Notes under the pieces: generated by a model
Told to the model about the DNA's origin: nothing
Seen by the model: the letters and a program-made list of their open reading frames with translations, nothing else
Database searches by the model: none
Shown here: one piece after another, positions 8,962 to 19,033 of the stretch
Layout: each line of letters starts with the position of its first letter
Numbering within the stretch: the first letter of the stretch is position 1
From: Coriobacteriaceae bacterium EMTCatB1
Lineage (GTDB): Bacteria > Actinomycetota > Coriobacteriia > Anaerosomatales > Anaerosomataceae
Length of the DNA: 64,000 bases
NCBI GenBank assembly: GCA_001950395.1
Contig: BDLO01000001.1
Span: forward strand, 1,277,979 to 1,341,978
Direction: 5' to 3'
Made by a program: the position numbers and the translations under genes

Positions 8962-9879
8962 ATGGCTTCTGGCGAATCGAAGACGGCCGTCGTCGCCGCG
9001 ATCATCGGCAACCTCGTCATCGCGGCAGGGAAATTCGTGGCCGCAGCCATCACCGGCTCCTCGGCGATGATCGCTGAGGGAATCCACTCGGTCGTCGACA
9101 CCGGCAACGGCGCGCTGCTGCTGCTCGGCATCAAGCAGTCCGCCCGCCCTGCCGACGCGGATCATCCGTTCGGCCACGGCAAAGCGCTCTACTTCTGGAG
9201 CCTGATCGTGGCGATGAGCATCTTCGGCATCGGCGGCGGCATGTCCGTCTACGAAGGCATCACGCACATGCAGCACCCGAGCCCGCTTGAGAATCCCACC
9301 TGGAACTACGCGGTCCTCGCGTTCGCGTTCGTGGTGGAAGCCACCTCGTTCCGCGTCGCGCTCCGTGAGTTCAACAAGGCCCGCAAGGGTGCTCGGCCCC
9401 TCGAGTTCATCCGGTCCTCGAAGGACCCGAGCCTCTACACCGTCGTCTTCGAGGACGCTGCGGCACTACTCGGTCTTGTGGTGGCGTTCGCCGGCGTTTT
9501 CTTCGGGCACCTCTTCGAGAACCCGTACTTCGACGGCGCGGCATCGATCGTCATCGGCCTCATCCTCATGGGCGTGGCCTGGCTGCTCGCCGCCGAGACC
9601 CGCGGGCTGCTGCTCGGAGAGGGCGTCGACGGCGAGCTCCGGCAGAAACTGGTCGAGATCATCGAAGCCGACGACGCAGTGGTGCGGGTGACGGACCTGC
9701 TCACGATGTACATGGGGCCGCACGACCTGCTCGTCAACGTCGGCGTCGAGTTCCGCCGCGGCGTCCACGCAGAGACTGTGCACGCCGCGATACACCGGAT
9801 CGAGGAGCGGCTGCGGGCTGAGCACCCCGAGATCCGGCGGGTCTACGTCGAGGTCGAGTCGCTGCCCAAGGACGCCTGA
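8962..9879 (+). CDS. Cation diffusion facilitator family transporter
   Basis: GSSAMIAEGIHSVVDTGNGALLLLG, ADADHPFGHGKALYFWSL. Confidence 0.9.
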   Translation: MASGESKTAVVAAIIGNLVIAAGKFVAAAITGSSAMIAEGIHSVVDTGNGALLLLGIKQSARPADADHPFGHGKALYFWSLIVAMSIFGIGGGMSVYEGITHMQHPSPLENPTWNYAVLAFAFVVEATSFRVALREFNKARKGARPLEFIRSSKDPSLYTVVFEDAAALLGLVVAFAGVFFGHLFENPYFDGAASIVIGLILMGVAWLLAAETRGLLLGEGVDGELRQKLVEIIEADDAVVRVTDLLTMYMGPHDLLVNVGVEFRRGVHAETVHAAIHRIEERLRAEHPEIRRVYVEVESLPKDA

Positions 9880-9936
9880 ACCGGCGCCTCGGAGGGCTCA
9901 CTGGTGCCCGGAAAGACACGTTCAAGGAGGCCAACG

Positions 9937-10848
9937 ATGCCGTACGACCGTCCGACCGTCGCTTTCGTGGGAACCGGAGTCATGGGCGCCTCGATGGCGC
10001 GGCACCTGCTCGAGGCGGGGTTCCCGCTCGTCGTGTACAACCGCACGAGAGCGAAGGCCGAAGCCCTGATCGCCGCCGGCGCCCGGTGGGCCGACAGCGC
10101 CGGCGAGGCCGCGTCGATGGCAGACATGACCATCACCATGGTGGGCTATCCGCACGACGTCGAGGAGGTGTACCTCGCCTCCCGTGGCATCATCGAGCGG
10201 GCGCCTGCCGGCGCGCTGCTCATCGACATGACGACCTCGACCCCATCGCTCGCGGTCCGGATCGCTCAGGCGGCCGCCGCGCGCGGCTTGTCTGCGCTCG
10301 ACGCCCCGGTCTCCGGCGGCGACGTCGGGGCTCGCAACGCAACGCTCACCATCATGGTGGGCGGCGACGAGGCCGCATTCGAGCGGGCGCTGCCGCTCTT
10401 CGAGGTGATGGGCAAGACGATCACCCGCATGGGCGGTCCGGGCGCCGGCCAGCACGCCAAGATGGCGAACCAGATCGGCATCGCGGGCACGATGCTCGGG
10501 CTCGTCGAGGCGCTCCAGTACGCCAAGGCCGCCGGTCTCGACCTTGCGCGCGTCCACGCGGCGCTCTCGGGAGGAGGCGCCAACTCGTGGTCGTGGGGCG
10601 CGTACGGCCCTCGCATCCTCGCAGGGGACTTCGAGCCTGGCTTCTTCGTGAAGCACTTCGTCAAGGACCTGCGCATCGCGCTCGAAGAAGCGAGGGCGCT
10701 CGGCCTCGATCTTCCCGGGCTCGAGCTCGCCGAGCGGCTGTACTCGCTGCTCCAGGACTCGGGCGGAGCCGAGCTCGGCACCCAGGCGCTTTGGCTGCTG
10801 TACGAACGCGGCCTGCAGGGCGCAGCTTCCGAGCCTGCCGGCAGCTAG
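9937..10848 (+). CDS. 3-hydroxyisobutyrate dehydrogenase-family NAD(P)-dependent oxidoreductase
   Basis: FVGTGVMGASMARHLLEAG Rossmann motif; LDAPVSGGDVGA; GAGQHAKMANQ. Confidence 0.9.
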   Translation: MPYDRPTVAFVGTGVMGASMARHLLEAGFPLVVYNRTRAKAEALIAAGARWADSAGEAASMADMTITMVGYPHDVEEVYLASRGIIERAPAGALLIDMTTSTPSLAVRIAQAAAARGLSALDAPVSGGDVGARNATLTIMVGGDEAAFERALPLFEVMGKTITRMGGPGAGQHAKMANQIGIAGTMLGLVEALQYAKAAGLDLARVHAALSGGGANSWSWGAYGPRILAGDFEPGFFVKHFVKDLRIALEEARALGLDLPGLELAERLYSLLQDSGGAELGTQALWLLYERGLQGAASEPAGS

Positions 10849-11249
10849 CCGCCCTCGCCGCCGCGCATCGCTTGCTCGGATCGTACGCGCGCCTGCTCGA
10901 TGAGCCGCATGACCTGCTCCAGCGTCTCCTCGCGCCTCGCGCCGTGCCGCAGCCGGTCGGCGTGCGCGACGATGACGCGCGTCTCGTGGAGCCCTAGCTT
11001 GCTGAAGTGCATCTGCTCCCACTCGTCGCGCGAAAGCGTCGCCCACAGCTCGCCTGCCACGAAGGCCATGCTCGCCACGTCGTCACGTGAAAGCAGGTGC
11101 CAGTCCGCTTTCAGCCCCTGACGCCACCGCTCGAGCGACCGCTCCACCGCGCGCTGCTTGGTCACCAGGTATCGCCGTCGCCCCAACGACTCGTCGTCTG
11201 TCTGGATACGCTCGTTCAGCACCTCGTCCCCCAGCCTCTCGCCGATCAC
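10845..11249 (-). CDS. Hypothetical protein (helical, charged)
   Basis: Plausible GTG start with GAGGGGGAG SD; convergent stop-overlap with preceding gene. Confidence 0.5.
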   Translation of the reverse strand: MIGERLGDEVLNERIQTDDESLGRRRYLVTKQRAVERSLERWRQGLKADWHLLSRDDVASMAFVAGELWATLSRDEWEQMHFSKLGLHETRVIVAHADRLRHGARREETLEQVMRLIEQARVRSEQAMRGGEGG

Positions 11250-11376
11250 GTGCTCCCCCTCGCGGGGCCGTGTTCGTCCACACGCTTGCCGTTCCTGCAC
11301 GTCTGAACGAACATCTGTGAACGTGAGTGCGGCTTAGACGCCTCACATGCGATACACTGGCGCGAGGGAGGCGGGT

Positions 11377-12534
11377 GTGGGGGCTTCGTCCAACAGCGGG
11401 CAATCGAGAGCTTCAAGCGCAACGCGCATCGTCACAGCGGGCGCGGCGCTCGTCGCGACCGCCCTCTTCGTGGTGCTCGCAACCGTCGGAACGTCCACGA
11501 ACTGGTTCTGCACGCAGCCGTGCCACGTAGTCCACGCCGACAACACCAAGACCTTCGGCGCCGGCCCACACTCGCTCGTCTCGTGCGTCGCATGCCACGA
11601 GCCCGTGAACGCATCGCCGATCGTCTTCTTGGCGAAGAAGATCGAGGTGGCGCCTGACCTCTTCACCACCGTCGCTGGAACATTCGAGATGCCGCTGAAC
11701 GCCGGAAGCGCCGTCGCCATCGAGACGCCCGACGAGACGTGCACGCAGTGCCACGACCTCTCGACCCGAGTCGTCACTCCGAGCGACGGGCTCCTGATTG
11801 ACCATGCCGCGCACACCAAGCGTGGCATCACCTGCACGACCTGCCACAACCGCGCCGCTCACCCTGAGTCCTCCGTGACGTACACGCTACCGGGGAACAG
11901 CAAGCATGAGGACTGGCTCACGATGACCGCTTGCTTCCGGTGCCATGCGCTGGACGAGCCGCCCACCGCGCTGTTCGAAGCGCCGGGCGCGTGCGAGGTC
12001 TGCCATACCGAGGGCTTCGACCTCGTGCCAGCCAGCCACGACGCGCCCGATTGGTACGCGGCGTTCGGCCCATCGGGCGGCCACGCGAAAGCCTATCTGG
12101 CCGAGGCGTCCCGTACGGCCGAGACGAGCGCACTGGCGGCGCCCGAGGTCAAGCATCCGGCTGGACCGGTGTTGCCGCCTGCGGCGACTCTGAATGAGTG
12201 CTACACCTGCCACGCCAAGGCGTTCTGCACCGGCTGCCACGGGCTCGCGATGCCGCACCCCGCCGGGTTCACTAAGTCGCACGGCGAGGCGGGCCTGAAG
12301 ACGCCGAAGGTGTGCGGCCGTTGCCACGCTCGCAACGCTTCAGAGGCGCGCGGTCGCGGGTTCTGCACGGCGTGCCACCACCCGCAGAGCACCCCCGAGC
12401 GTGCGTGGCGGACGCAGCACGATGAAGTCGTCGCCAAGAGCGGTGCGACGGCATGCTTCGAATGCCACGAGCCGGCGTACTGCTCCGCGTGCCACGTGAG
12501 AGGGCCTGAAGCAGCCGAAGCGCTGCTTCGCTGA
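11377..12534 (+). CDS. Multiheme c-type cytochrome with NapC/NirT-like N-terminus (11 CXXCH motifs plus one CX3CH)
   Basis: N-terminal TM then NWFCTQPCHVVH...SCVACHEP; counted CVACH, CTQCH, CTTCH, CFRCH, CEVCH, CYTCH, CTGCH, CGRCH, CTACH, CFECH, CSACH. Confidence 0.85.
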   Translation: MGASSNSGQSRASSATRIVTAGAALVATALFVVLATVGTSTNWFCTQPCHVVHADNTKTFGAGPHSLVSCVACHEPVNASPIVFLAKKIEVAPDLFTTVAGTFEMPLNAGSAVAIETPDETCTQCHDLSTRVVTPSDGLLIDHAAHTKRGITCTTCHNRAAHPESSVTYTLPGNSKHEDWLTMTACFRCHALDEPPTALFEAPGACEVCHTEGFDLVPASHDAPDWYAAFGPSGGHAKAYLAEASRTAETSALAAPEVKHPAGPVLPPAATLNECYTCHAKAFCTGCHGLAMPHPAGFTKSHGEAGLKTPKVCGRCHARNASEARGRGFCTACHHPQSTPERAWRTQHDEVVAKSGATACFECHEPAYCSACHVRGPEAAEALLR

Positions 12535-12542
12535 TCGGATCC

Positions 12543-12617
12543 TGGTGGGCGGTGAGGGATTCGAACCCCCGGCTTCCTCCTTGTAAGGGAGGCACTCTCC
12601 CGCTGAGTTAACCGCCC
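12543..12617 (-). tRNA. tRNA-Val(TAC)
   Basis: Reverse complement folds as GGGCGGT acceptor, anticodon arm CCTCC-CTTACAA-GGAGG, T-loop GGTTCGAATCC, encoded CCA. Confidence 0.93.
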
Positions 12618-12686
12618 ACGCACGCGACGCCTCTGCATTCTAGCAGGGCGCGCGCGAGCGCCGCAGCATCCCCGCCAGCAATAGCT

Positions 12687-12718
12687 CAGCCCGCCTGTCG
12701 CACGACAGACGGGCTGCG
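12687..12718 (-). terminator. Strong hairpin between tRNA-Glu and tRNA-Val
   Basis: CAGCCCGCCTGTCG-CA-CGACAGACGGGCTG (one G-U/mismatch). Confidence 0.5.
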
Positions 12719-12725
12719 GATTTGT

Positions 12726-12801
12726 TGGTGCCCCCAAGGGAATTCGAATCCCTGTTGCCGCCTTGAAAGGGCGGAGTCCTTGGCCGCTAGACGATGGGGG
12801 C
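12726..12801 (-). tRNA. tRNA-Glu(TTC)
   Basis: GCCCCCATCGTCTAGCGG...CCGCC-CTTTCAA-GGCGG...GGGATTCGAATTCCC...CCA. Confidence 0.95.
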
Positions 12802-12812
12802 CCGTATTCTCG

Positions 12813-12888
12813 TGGTGGGCCGTGCAGGTCTCGAACCTGCGACCTTGGGATTAAAAGTCCCCTGCTCTGCCAGCTGAGCTAACGGCCC
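12813..12888 (-). tRNA. tRNA-Lys(TTT)
   Basis: GGGCCGTTAGCTCAGC...GGGGA-CTTTTAA-TCCCA...GCAGGTTCGAGACCTGC...CCA. Confidence 0.95.
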
Positions 12889-13038
12889 GCGACCCGGACC
12901 GGACCACCGGCCCGAAGCGCAAAGGGTAGTCTAGCGGCTGAGCATGTGGCGGTCAAACGCAAGCAGCGACCGCCACCGGCGAATCCGGCGTCACGCAGGC
13001 CGCTGCACGCGGTACCATTGTCGCGGGAAGGAGCAGCC

Positions 13039-14061
13039 ATGACCGTGCTCGGAGCATCACTCGAACAGGTGGGCCTGCTCGCGGCGTACGTCGCGGGCGG
13101 CGCCGTAGCCGGCCTTGCCGTGCAGGCCGTCGCGAGCCGCCCGATGAAGGCGCTCGCTCGGAAGTCGGGCCGCGCGGGCACGCCGATCGTCGCCGGGCTG
13201 CGCGGCATGCCCGCGTGGTGGCTCGCGATCGCCGCCGGCCTGCTGCGCCTGCGCGCGCAGCCGCTGACGCCGGGTGCCGACGCGCTGTTCTCGCGGCTGC
13301 TTCTGGCGATCGGCGGCGTCACGGTCACGGTCGCCGCCGCGCGGATCGCGGTGGGGCTTGTGCGCGAGTACGTCCAATCTCCGGACGGCCCGCTGCCTTC
13401 TACGAGCATCTTCGTCAACCTCACGCGCATCGGCGTCATCGCTCTGGGCGCTTTGCTCGTGCTGAACGCGCTCGGGATCTCGGTGACTCCTGTCCTCACC
13501 GCGCTCGGTGTGGGCGGCCTGGCAGTCGCGCTCGCACTGCAAGACACGCTTTCCAACCTCTTCGCCGGCTTGCAACTCCTCGCATCGCGCCAGATCCACC
13601 CCGGCGACCACCTCACGCTCGACAGCGGACAGGAAGGCGTCGTCGAGGACGTCACGTGGCGCTACACGACGCTCCTCGCGCAGGGCGGGAACCTCGTCGT
13701 GGTGCCCAACGCGAAGCTCGCGCAGGCGATCGTCACCAACCACGCGTTGCCGGAGCAGCCGCTTGGCGTGCCGGTGGAGTTCGCGGTCGCGTACGGAAGC
13801 GACCTCGAGGAGGTCGAGCGGGTGGCTTCGCAGGTCGCAGCGGCCGTCGTGGCGGACCTCGCGCCGACGCTTGCCGACTACGAGCCCATCGTCCGCTTCC
13901 GTGCGCTTGAGGACTCAGGGATCGGCGTCACTGCCATCCTGCGCTCGCCCACCTACGCGGACCAGTTCGCGATCCGAAGCGAGTTCATCAAGCGACTCGT
14001 CTCCGCCTTCGCTGAGCACGGCATCGAGATACCGTACCCGCACTTGGTCGTCGTGAAGTGA
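13039..14061 (+). CDS. Mechanosensitive ion channel (MscS family)
   Basis: LTALGVGGLAVALALQDTLSNLFAGL, QIHPGDHLTLDSGQEGVVEDVTWRYT; SD GGAAGGAG before ATG. Confidence 0.92.
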   Translation: MTVLGASLEQVGLLAAYVAGGAVAGLAVQAVASRPMKALARKSGRAGTPIVAGLRGMPAWWLAIAAGLLRLRAQPLTPGADALFSRLLLAIGGVTVTVAAARIAVGLVREYVQSPDGPLPSTSIFVNLTRIGVIALGALLVLNALGISVTPVLTALGVGGLAVALALQDTLSNLFAGLQLLASRQIHPGDHLTLDSGQEGVVEDVTWRYTTLLAQGGNLVVVPNAKLAQAIVTNHALPEQPLGVPVEFAVAYGSDLEEVERVASQVAAAVVADLAPTLADYEPIVRFRALEDSGIGVTAILRSPTYADQFAIRSEFIKRLVSAFAEHGIEIPYPHLVVVK

Positions 14062-14079
14062 CGGTAGGCGGTACGCCGA

Positions 14080-16050
14080 CTACTTCGTCTTGAACCTGCT
14101 GATGGCGGCGATGAGCCGCTCCGTCTCCTTGTCGACGGCGCTCGCCGAATCCGCGAGCTGCTCGGCAGCTGCGGCGGTCTCCTGCGAGCTGGTGCTCACC
14201 TGCTGCATCGCCTGCACGACCTGGTCGGCTGCGCGATCCTGTTGCGCGGCCGCCTCGGCGATCTGCTTGGCCGCGAGCGCGGTGTCCTCCATCTGGCGGA
14301 CGATCTGCTCGAACGCCTCGCGCGAGGCGTGGCTCTCGCTAGCCGCCTCCTGAGTAAGCGTCGCCTGAATCTCCGCAAGCTGCTCCAAACGCCTGATCGC
14401 CGCCTCGATGTTCGTGACGAGCTCGTCGATGTGGCTCGCAGACTCGTTCACCGATTCCGCAAGCCCTCGTATCTCCGTGGACACCACGGCGAAGCCCTTC
14501 CCGGCCTCTCCTGCGCGCGCAGCCTCGATCGCGGCGTTCAGCGCGAGGATCTTCGTGCGACCGGCGATGTTGGCGATGATGGCGGTCATCTCCTCGATGT
14601 CGCGCGTCACCGCGGTCATCGCTGAAGCGGCCTCGGCCATCTCGCGAGCGCTCGCTGCGACCTCGTCCATGGCGTGCGCGGTGCCTGACACGTGCGCCGA
14701 GCCGTCCTGAGCGGACTCGAGCGCGTCCTCGGCGATCGCGAGCACATGCTTGGCGCCCGAGGTGACGGACTCGAAGCTTCTGACGAGCTCCTCGAGGGCC
14801 GCCGTCGACTGTGCGACGGAGGACGCCTGCATCGAGGCGTGCTCCGCTGAGGACCGGGACGCCGCCGTGATCTCGCCGGCGACAGCGCGCAGCTGCATGA
14901 CCGCGGCCTCGACCTGGGAGATGATGCTGCGCAGCCCGTTCGTCATCTCGTTGAACGAGCCCGAGAGCGCCTCCACCTCGCGGTATCCGCCCGATGGAAC
15001 CCGGACCGTGAGGTCGCCCGTGGCCACGCGGCTCGCCGCCTCGCCCACCTCGCCCAGGGGCCGCCCCATCGCACGGCTCACGTTGAAGGCGAGCAGCGTC
15101 ACGACGGCGATCGCAAGCAGCGCCGCCCCACCCATCGCGAGCGCGAACGAGCGCGTCGCCTTCGTGTACGGCGACTTGTCGACGCCGACGTACAGCATCC
15201 CCACGACGTCGCCTGCGCTGTCTCTCAGCGGCTCGTACACGGTGATGTAGGTCTTGTTGACGACGAAGGCCTCTCCCCGGTATGGCTGCCGTTCCGACAG
15301 CGTCGTCTTGCGCACAGCGTCGGAAACGACGGTCCCGACCGCTCGCTCGCCCTTGTCGTTCCGGACCGTCGTGGCGACGCGCACGCCCCGCTGGAACACC
15401 GTCGCGGTGCCCCCGACCTTCTGCACGATTGAGTCCACGAAGTCGAAGTCCCTCACGAGCGTTTTCACCGCCACCACGCGGCGCCCGCCCATCGGCGCCA
15501 CCGCGACGATCGACAGCGCGCCTTCGTTCTCGCCTGGGACAACGGTGCCGTTCGGCGTCTCTTTCATCGGCACCTCGAGCGCACCGCGCAGACCGAGCTT
15601 CTCTAGCTCCTTCGCGGGCACGACCTCGATGGAGACGGTGGGTTGGGTCGAGGCGAGCCCGCGCACCAGGTAGTTCCACGACGTGCGGAACGGCTGCGTG
15701 CCCATGCTCGTTCCAGAAACGGTGCCGTCTGGCTCCACCACAGCAGCGTACGTCAGGCCGAGCAGCCCCGCGTGCCGCGCCAGGGCGACGCCGAGACCCC
15801 CGTGGGCTCCCGCCGCCGACTGCGACACCGCGGGATCCTGAGCGATCGCGCGCGCGGCCGACTCGACGGAAGCCATCTGCTCCGAAAGGAGGTCCCGCGC
15901 GACTTGGATGTGCAGGTCCGCCGCCTGCTGACCCTGCTCCTCCATCACGGACGAGAAGCGTTGGGCCCCGAAGAAGCCGGCTGCGGCAAGCACGACCACG
16001 ACGGCCGGCACGAGGCTTACGAGCAATCGCGCGCGGAACGAGAGCTTCAT
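14080..16050 (-). CDS. Methyl-accepting chemotaxis protein with extracytoplasmic Cache-like sensor and HAMP
   Basis: Two TMs flanking a ~270-aa sensor; [45 protein letters not shown] hairpin tip. Confidence 0.93.
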   Translation of the reverse strand: MKLSFRARLLVSLVPAVVVVLAAAGFFGAQRFSSVMEEQGQQAADLHIQVARDLLSEQMASVESAARAIAQDPAVSQSAAGAHGGLGVALARHAGLLGLTYAAVVEPDGTVSGTSMGTQPFRTSWNYLVRGLASTQPTVSIEVVPAKELEKLGLRGALEVPMKETPNGTVVPGENEGALSIVAVAPMGGRRVVAVKTLVRDFDFVDSIVQKVGGTATVFQRGVRVATTVRNDKGERAVGTVVSDAVRKTTLSERQPYRGEAFVVNKTYITVYEPLRDSAGDVVGMLYVGVDKSPYTKATRSFALAMGGAALLAIAVVTLLAFNVSRAMGRPLGEVGEAASRVATGDLTVRVPSGGYREVEALSGSFNEMTNGLRSIISQVEAAVMQLRAVAGEITAASRSSAEHASMQASSVAQSTAALEELVRSFESVTSGAKHVLAIAEDALESAQDGSAHVSGTAHAMDEVAASAREMAEAASAMTAVTRDIEEMTAIIANIAGRTKILALNAAIEAARAGEAGKGFAVVSTEIRGLAESVNESASHIDELVTNIEAAIRRLEQLAEIQATLTQEAASESHASREAFEQIVRQMEDTALAAKQIAEAAAQQDRAADQVVQAMQQVSTSSQETAAAAEQLADSASAVDKETERLIAAISRFKTK

Positions 16051-16113
16051 TGCGAGCGTCCTTTCGCCGCCATGCCCGACATGCGAGACTGTAATACCCG
16101 TGTGGGTAAAGTG

Positions 16114-17673
16114 CTAGTGCCTGAAGTGCCGCACCCCGGTGAAGACCATCGCGACGCCCAGCTCGTCCGCTCGAGCGATCACCTCGTCGTCTCGGATCGA
16201 ACCGCCTGGCTGGATGAGCGCCGTCACGCCGGCTTCCGCCACGACCTCCAGCGTGTCCGGGAAAGGCAGGAACGCATCGCTCGCCGCCACCGCTCCTCTG
16301 GCCTTCTCCCCGGCCGCTTCTGCCGCGATGCGAGCCGAGTTCACGCGGTTCATCTGCCCGGCGCCGACGCCGACGGTCACGAAATCGCGCGCGAGCACGA
16401 TGGCGTTGCTCTTCACGCTCTTGGCGACCTTCCACGCGAAGAGCAGCTGCTCCATCTCCTGAGCGGTCGGCTGACGCTTCGTGACTGCCCGGAAGGTTGA
16501 CGGGTCTTCGGTCACCGCGTCAGAGGTCTGGACGAGCATCCCGCCCTCGACGGCGCGCGACTCGTAGTGGCCGCCGGTGGACCTGACGCCGCCGGTGCGC
16601 AGCACGCGGAGGTTCGGCTTCGCCGCAAGGAGCTCGAGCGCCTCGGGCTCGAAGTCCGGCGCGATCATCACCTCGACGAACTGCTTGTTGGCGGAGATCG
16701 CCTCCACGAGGGCAGCCGGGACAGGACGGTTGAAGGCCATCACGCCGCCGTACGCGGAGACGGGGTCGGCTTCGTGGGCGCGCTTGTACGCCTCCACGAC
16801 GTCGTCCGCGACCGCCACGCCGCACGGGTTCGTGTGCTTGACGATGACGCACGCCGGCTCGTCGAACTCGCGGACCGCCGCCCAGCACGCGTCGGTGTCG
16901 AGGATGTTGTTGTACGAGAGCTCCTTGCCCTGCAGCTGCTCGGCGCGAGCGAGCGTGTGCTCTGCGGCGTCGACGAAGCGGTAGAACGCTGCTTGCTGGT
17001 GCGGGTTCTCCCCATACCGGAGGTCTTGCGCCTTCTCGAGACGGAAGCGCGCCTCGTGCGGGAAGAGCGTCGCGCGGTAGCCGGACAGGTACATCCAGAT
17101 CGCGCTGTCGTACGCGCTCGTCAGCCGGAAGACCTCCGTGGCGTACGCACGACGGGTCGCAAGCGTCGTGCATCCGCTGTTGGAGCGAAGCTCCTCCACG
17201 AGCCACGGGTAGCAGGCCGGATCGGTGACGACGCACACGCTGGCGAAGTTCTTGGCAGCGGAGCGCAGCATGCTCGGGCCGCCGATGTCGATGTTCTCGA
17301 TCGCCTCTTCCTCGGTCACCCCTTCACGCGCGATCGTCTTCTCGAACGCGTAGAGGTTGACGACGACGAGGTCGATCATCCCGATGCCGTGCTCGCGCGC
17401 CTGAGCCATGTGTTCCTCGGAGTCCCGCCGGGCGAGCAATCCGCCGTGCACCTTCGGATGCAGCGTCTTCACGCGGCCGTCCATCATCTCAGGAAAGCCG
17501 GTGAGGTCCTCGATCGGGCGCACCGGCACGCCGGCTTCCTCGAGCACCTTGGCCGTCCCTCCCGTGGAGACGATCTCGACGCCGAACTCATCGACGAGCG
17601 CGCGCGCCAAGTCTACGACGCCGGTCTTGTCCGTGACCGAGATGAGCGCGCGCCGTACCTTCACGAGATCCAT
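16114..17673 (-). CDS. purH: Bifunctional AICAR formyltransferase/IMP cyclohydrolase
   Basis: ALISVTDKTGVVDLARAL, DGRVKTLHPKVHGGLLARR, YGENPHQQAAFY. Confidence 0.95.
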   Translation of the reverse strand: MDLVKVRRALISVTDKTGVVDLARALVDEFGVEIVSTGGTAKVLEEAGVPVRPIEDLTGFPEMMDGRVKTLHPKVHGGLLARRDSEEHMAQAREHGIGMIDLVVVNLYAFEKTIAREGVTEEEAIENIDIGGPSMLRSAAKNFASVCVVTDPACYPWLVEELRSNSGCTTLATRRAYATEVFRLTSAYDSAIWMYLSGYRATLFPHEARFRLEKAQDLRYGENPHQQAAFYRFVDAAEHTLARAEQLQGKELSYNNILDTDACWAAVREFDEPACVIVKHTNPCGVAVADDVVEAYKRAHEADPVSAYGGVMAFNRPVPAALVEAISANKQFVEVMIAPDFEPEALELLAAKPNLRVLRTGGVRSTGGHYESRAVEGGMLVQTSDAVTEDPSTFRAVTKRQPTAQEMEQLLFAWKVAKSVKSNAIVLARDFVTVGVGAGQMNRVNSARIAAEAAGEKARGAVAASDAFLPFPDTLEVVAEAGVTALIQPGGSIRDDEVIARADELGVAMVFTGVRHFRH

Positions 17674-17720
17674 GCCCCTGCCACCCTTCTGACGAGAACC
17701 GTGTGCCGCCTATTGTGCCA

Positions 17721-17750
17721 AACGGCCCCGGCGGATGCACCGGGGCCGTT
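17721..17750 (-). terminator. Hairpin AACGGCCCCGG...CCGGGGCCGTT downstream of substrate-binding protein gene
   Basis: Perfect 11-bp stem with 8-nt loop. Confidence 0.6.
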
Positions 17751-17770
17751 GCAGGTCGCGCCTAGACGCG

Positions 17771-18934
17771 CTACTGGTCGAGCAGCTGCTTCCACGCTCC
17801 GCCCTCGACGCGGTACGCGGAGATGACCTGGTTGCGCGTGTCGCCGTTCTCGTCGAACGAGGTCGTGCCCGTCACGCCGTCGTAGGTGATCCCTCGGATG
17901 GCCTTGGCGACCGCGGCGCGGTCTGGGCCGGCCTCCAAGACGGCCTCGATGATGATCCACGCAGAATCGTACGCGTACGAGTCGTACGCCTCGGGACCTT
18001 CGCCGTAGCGCTTCTCGTACGCGGCCTTGAACTCGACGCCCTTCGGCTGCTGCTCGAGCGGCAGCCCGAGGCTCGTGCAGATGTCGCCTTCGGCGTTTTC
18101 CGCTCGCGCGATAGAGATGTACTCGGCCGAGTACAGCATGTCGCCGCCGATGACCGGGACCTTGAGCCCGCTTTCCTTCGCCTGCTTCGAGAGGAGCGCT
18201 CCTTCCGTGTGCGCGCCGCCGTAGTAGATGGCCTCGGGCTTCGCTGACTTGATGCGCGTGACGAGCGCGGAGAAGTCCACGTCCTTGGCCTGGATCTTCT
18301 CCTGGACGACCACCGTCCCGCCCTTGGCCACGAACCGCTTCACGAACTCAGAAGCCAGCCCGCTCCCGTACGGCGTCGAATCGTCGAGGACGGCGACCTT
18401 CCGAAGGCCGAGCTTGTCGTACACGAGGTCGGCTGCGAAGGAGCCCTGCGTGTCGTCCTTGGCGACGATGCGGTTCACGACGTCGAAGCCCTGCGCGGTG
18501 AGCTGCGGGTTGGACGACACCGACACCATCGCGAGTCCGGCCTGCTGGTAGACCGCTGACGCCGGGATCGAGCACCCGGAGTTGAAGTGCCCGACCACGC
18601 CGACGACCGCTGGATCGCCCGCGAGAAGCGTCGCGACGTTGACGGCCTGCTTCGGGTCGCCCTGGTCGTCCTGCGACGCGAGCTCGAAGGTGATGCCTGC
18701 GCTCTTGACGCGCTCGCTCGCGTTAGCCTCGTCAATCGCCATCTGGACCGCGCGCTGCATCCCGCGGCCGTACACCGCGTTGTCGCCCGTCAGCGGCGCG
18801 GCGAACCCGATCTTGACCGTCTTGACCTGGCCTGGCTTGGAAGTCTCGCTCGCCTTCGAGCCGCACCCCGCGGCCGCGGACGCGAGGAGCGCGCACGCCG
18901 CCGCGACGGCCAGGAGCTTCGACGCCTTCTTCAT
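17771..18934 (-). CDS. Branched-chain amino-acid-type ABC substrate-binding lipoprotein (LivJ/K-like)
   Basis: Lipobox SAAAGCGS; IGFAAPLTGDNAVYGRGMQRAVQMAIDEAN; VGHFNSGCSIPAS. Confidence 0.92.
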   Translation of the reverse strand: MKKASKLLAVAAACALLASAAAGCGSKASETSKPGQVKTVKIGFAAPLTGDNAVYGRGMQRAVQMAIDEANASERVKSAGITFELASQDDQGDPKQAVNVATLLAGDPAVVGVVGHFNSGCSIPASAVYQQAGLAMVSVSSNPQLTAQGFDVVNRIVAKDDTQGSFAADLVYDKLGLRKVAVLDDSTPYGSGLASEFVKRFVAKGGTVVVQEKIQAKDVDFSALVTRIKSAKPEAIYYGGAHTEGALLSKQAKESGLKVPVIGGDMLYSAEYISIARAENAEGDICTSLGLPLEQQPKGVEFKAAYEKRYGEGPEAYDSYAYDSAWIIIEAVLEAGPDRAAVAKAIRGITYDGVTGTTSFDENGDTRNQVISAYRVEGGAWKQLLDQ

Positions 18935-19033
18935 AGAGCCGCCTCCCATTCCCGCTCTTCTGCATATGCAGGCAACGCTCGCGCACCCGCGTGAGCGTCC
19001 ATCGGCGGATGATACCAGAGAGCCCGAGCGCCG

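Noticed and set aside
14339-16435. 698-aa minus-strand ORF overlapping the MCP gene in another frame
   Set aside because: Low-complexity RRG-rich translation; the MCP frame is clearly the coding one.
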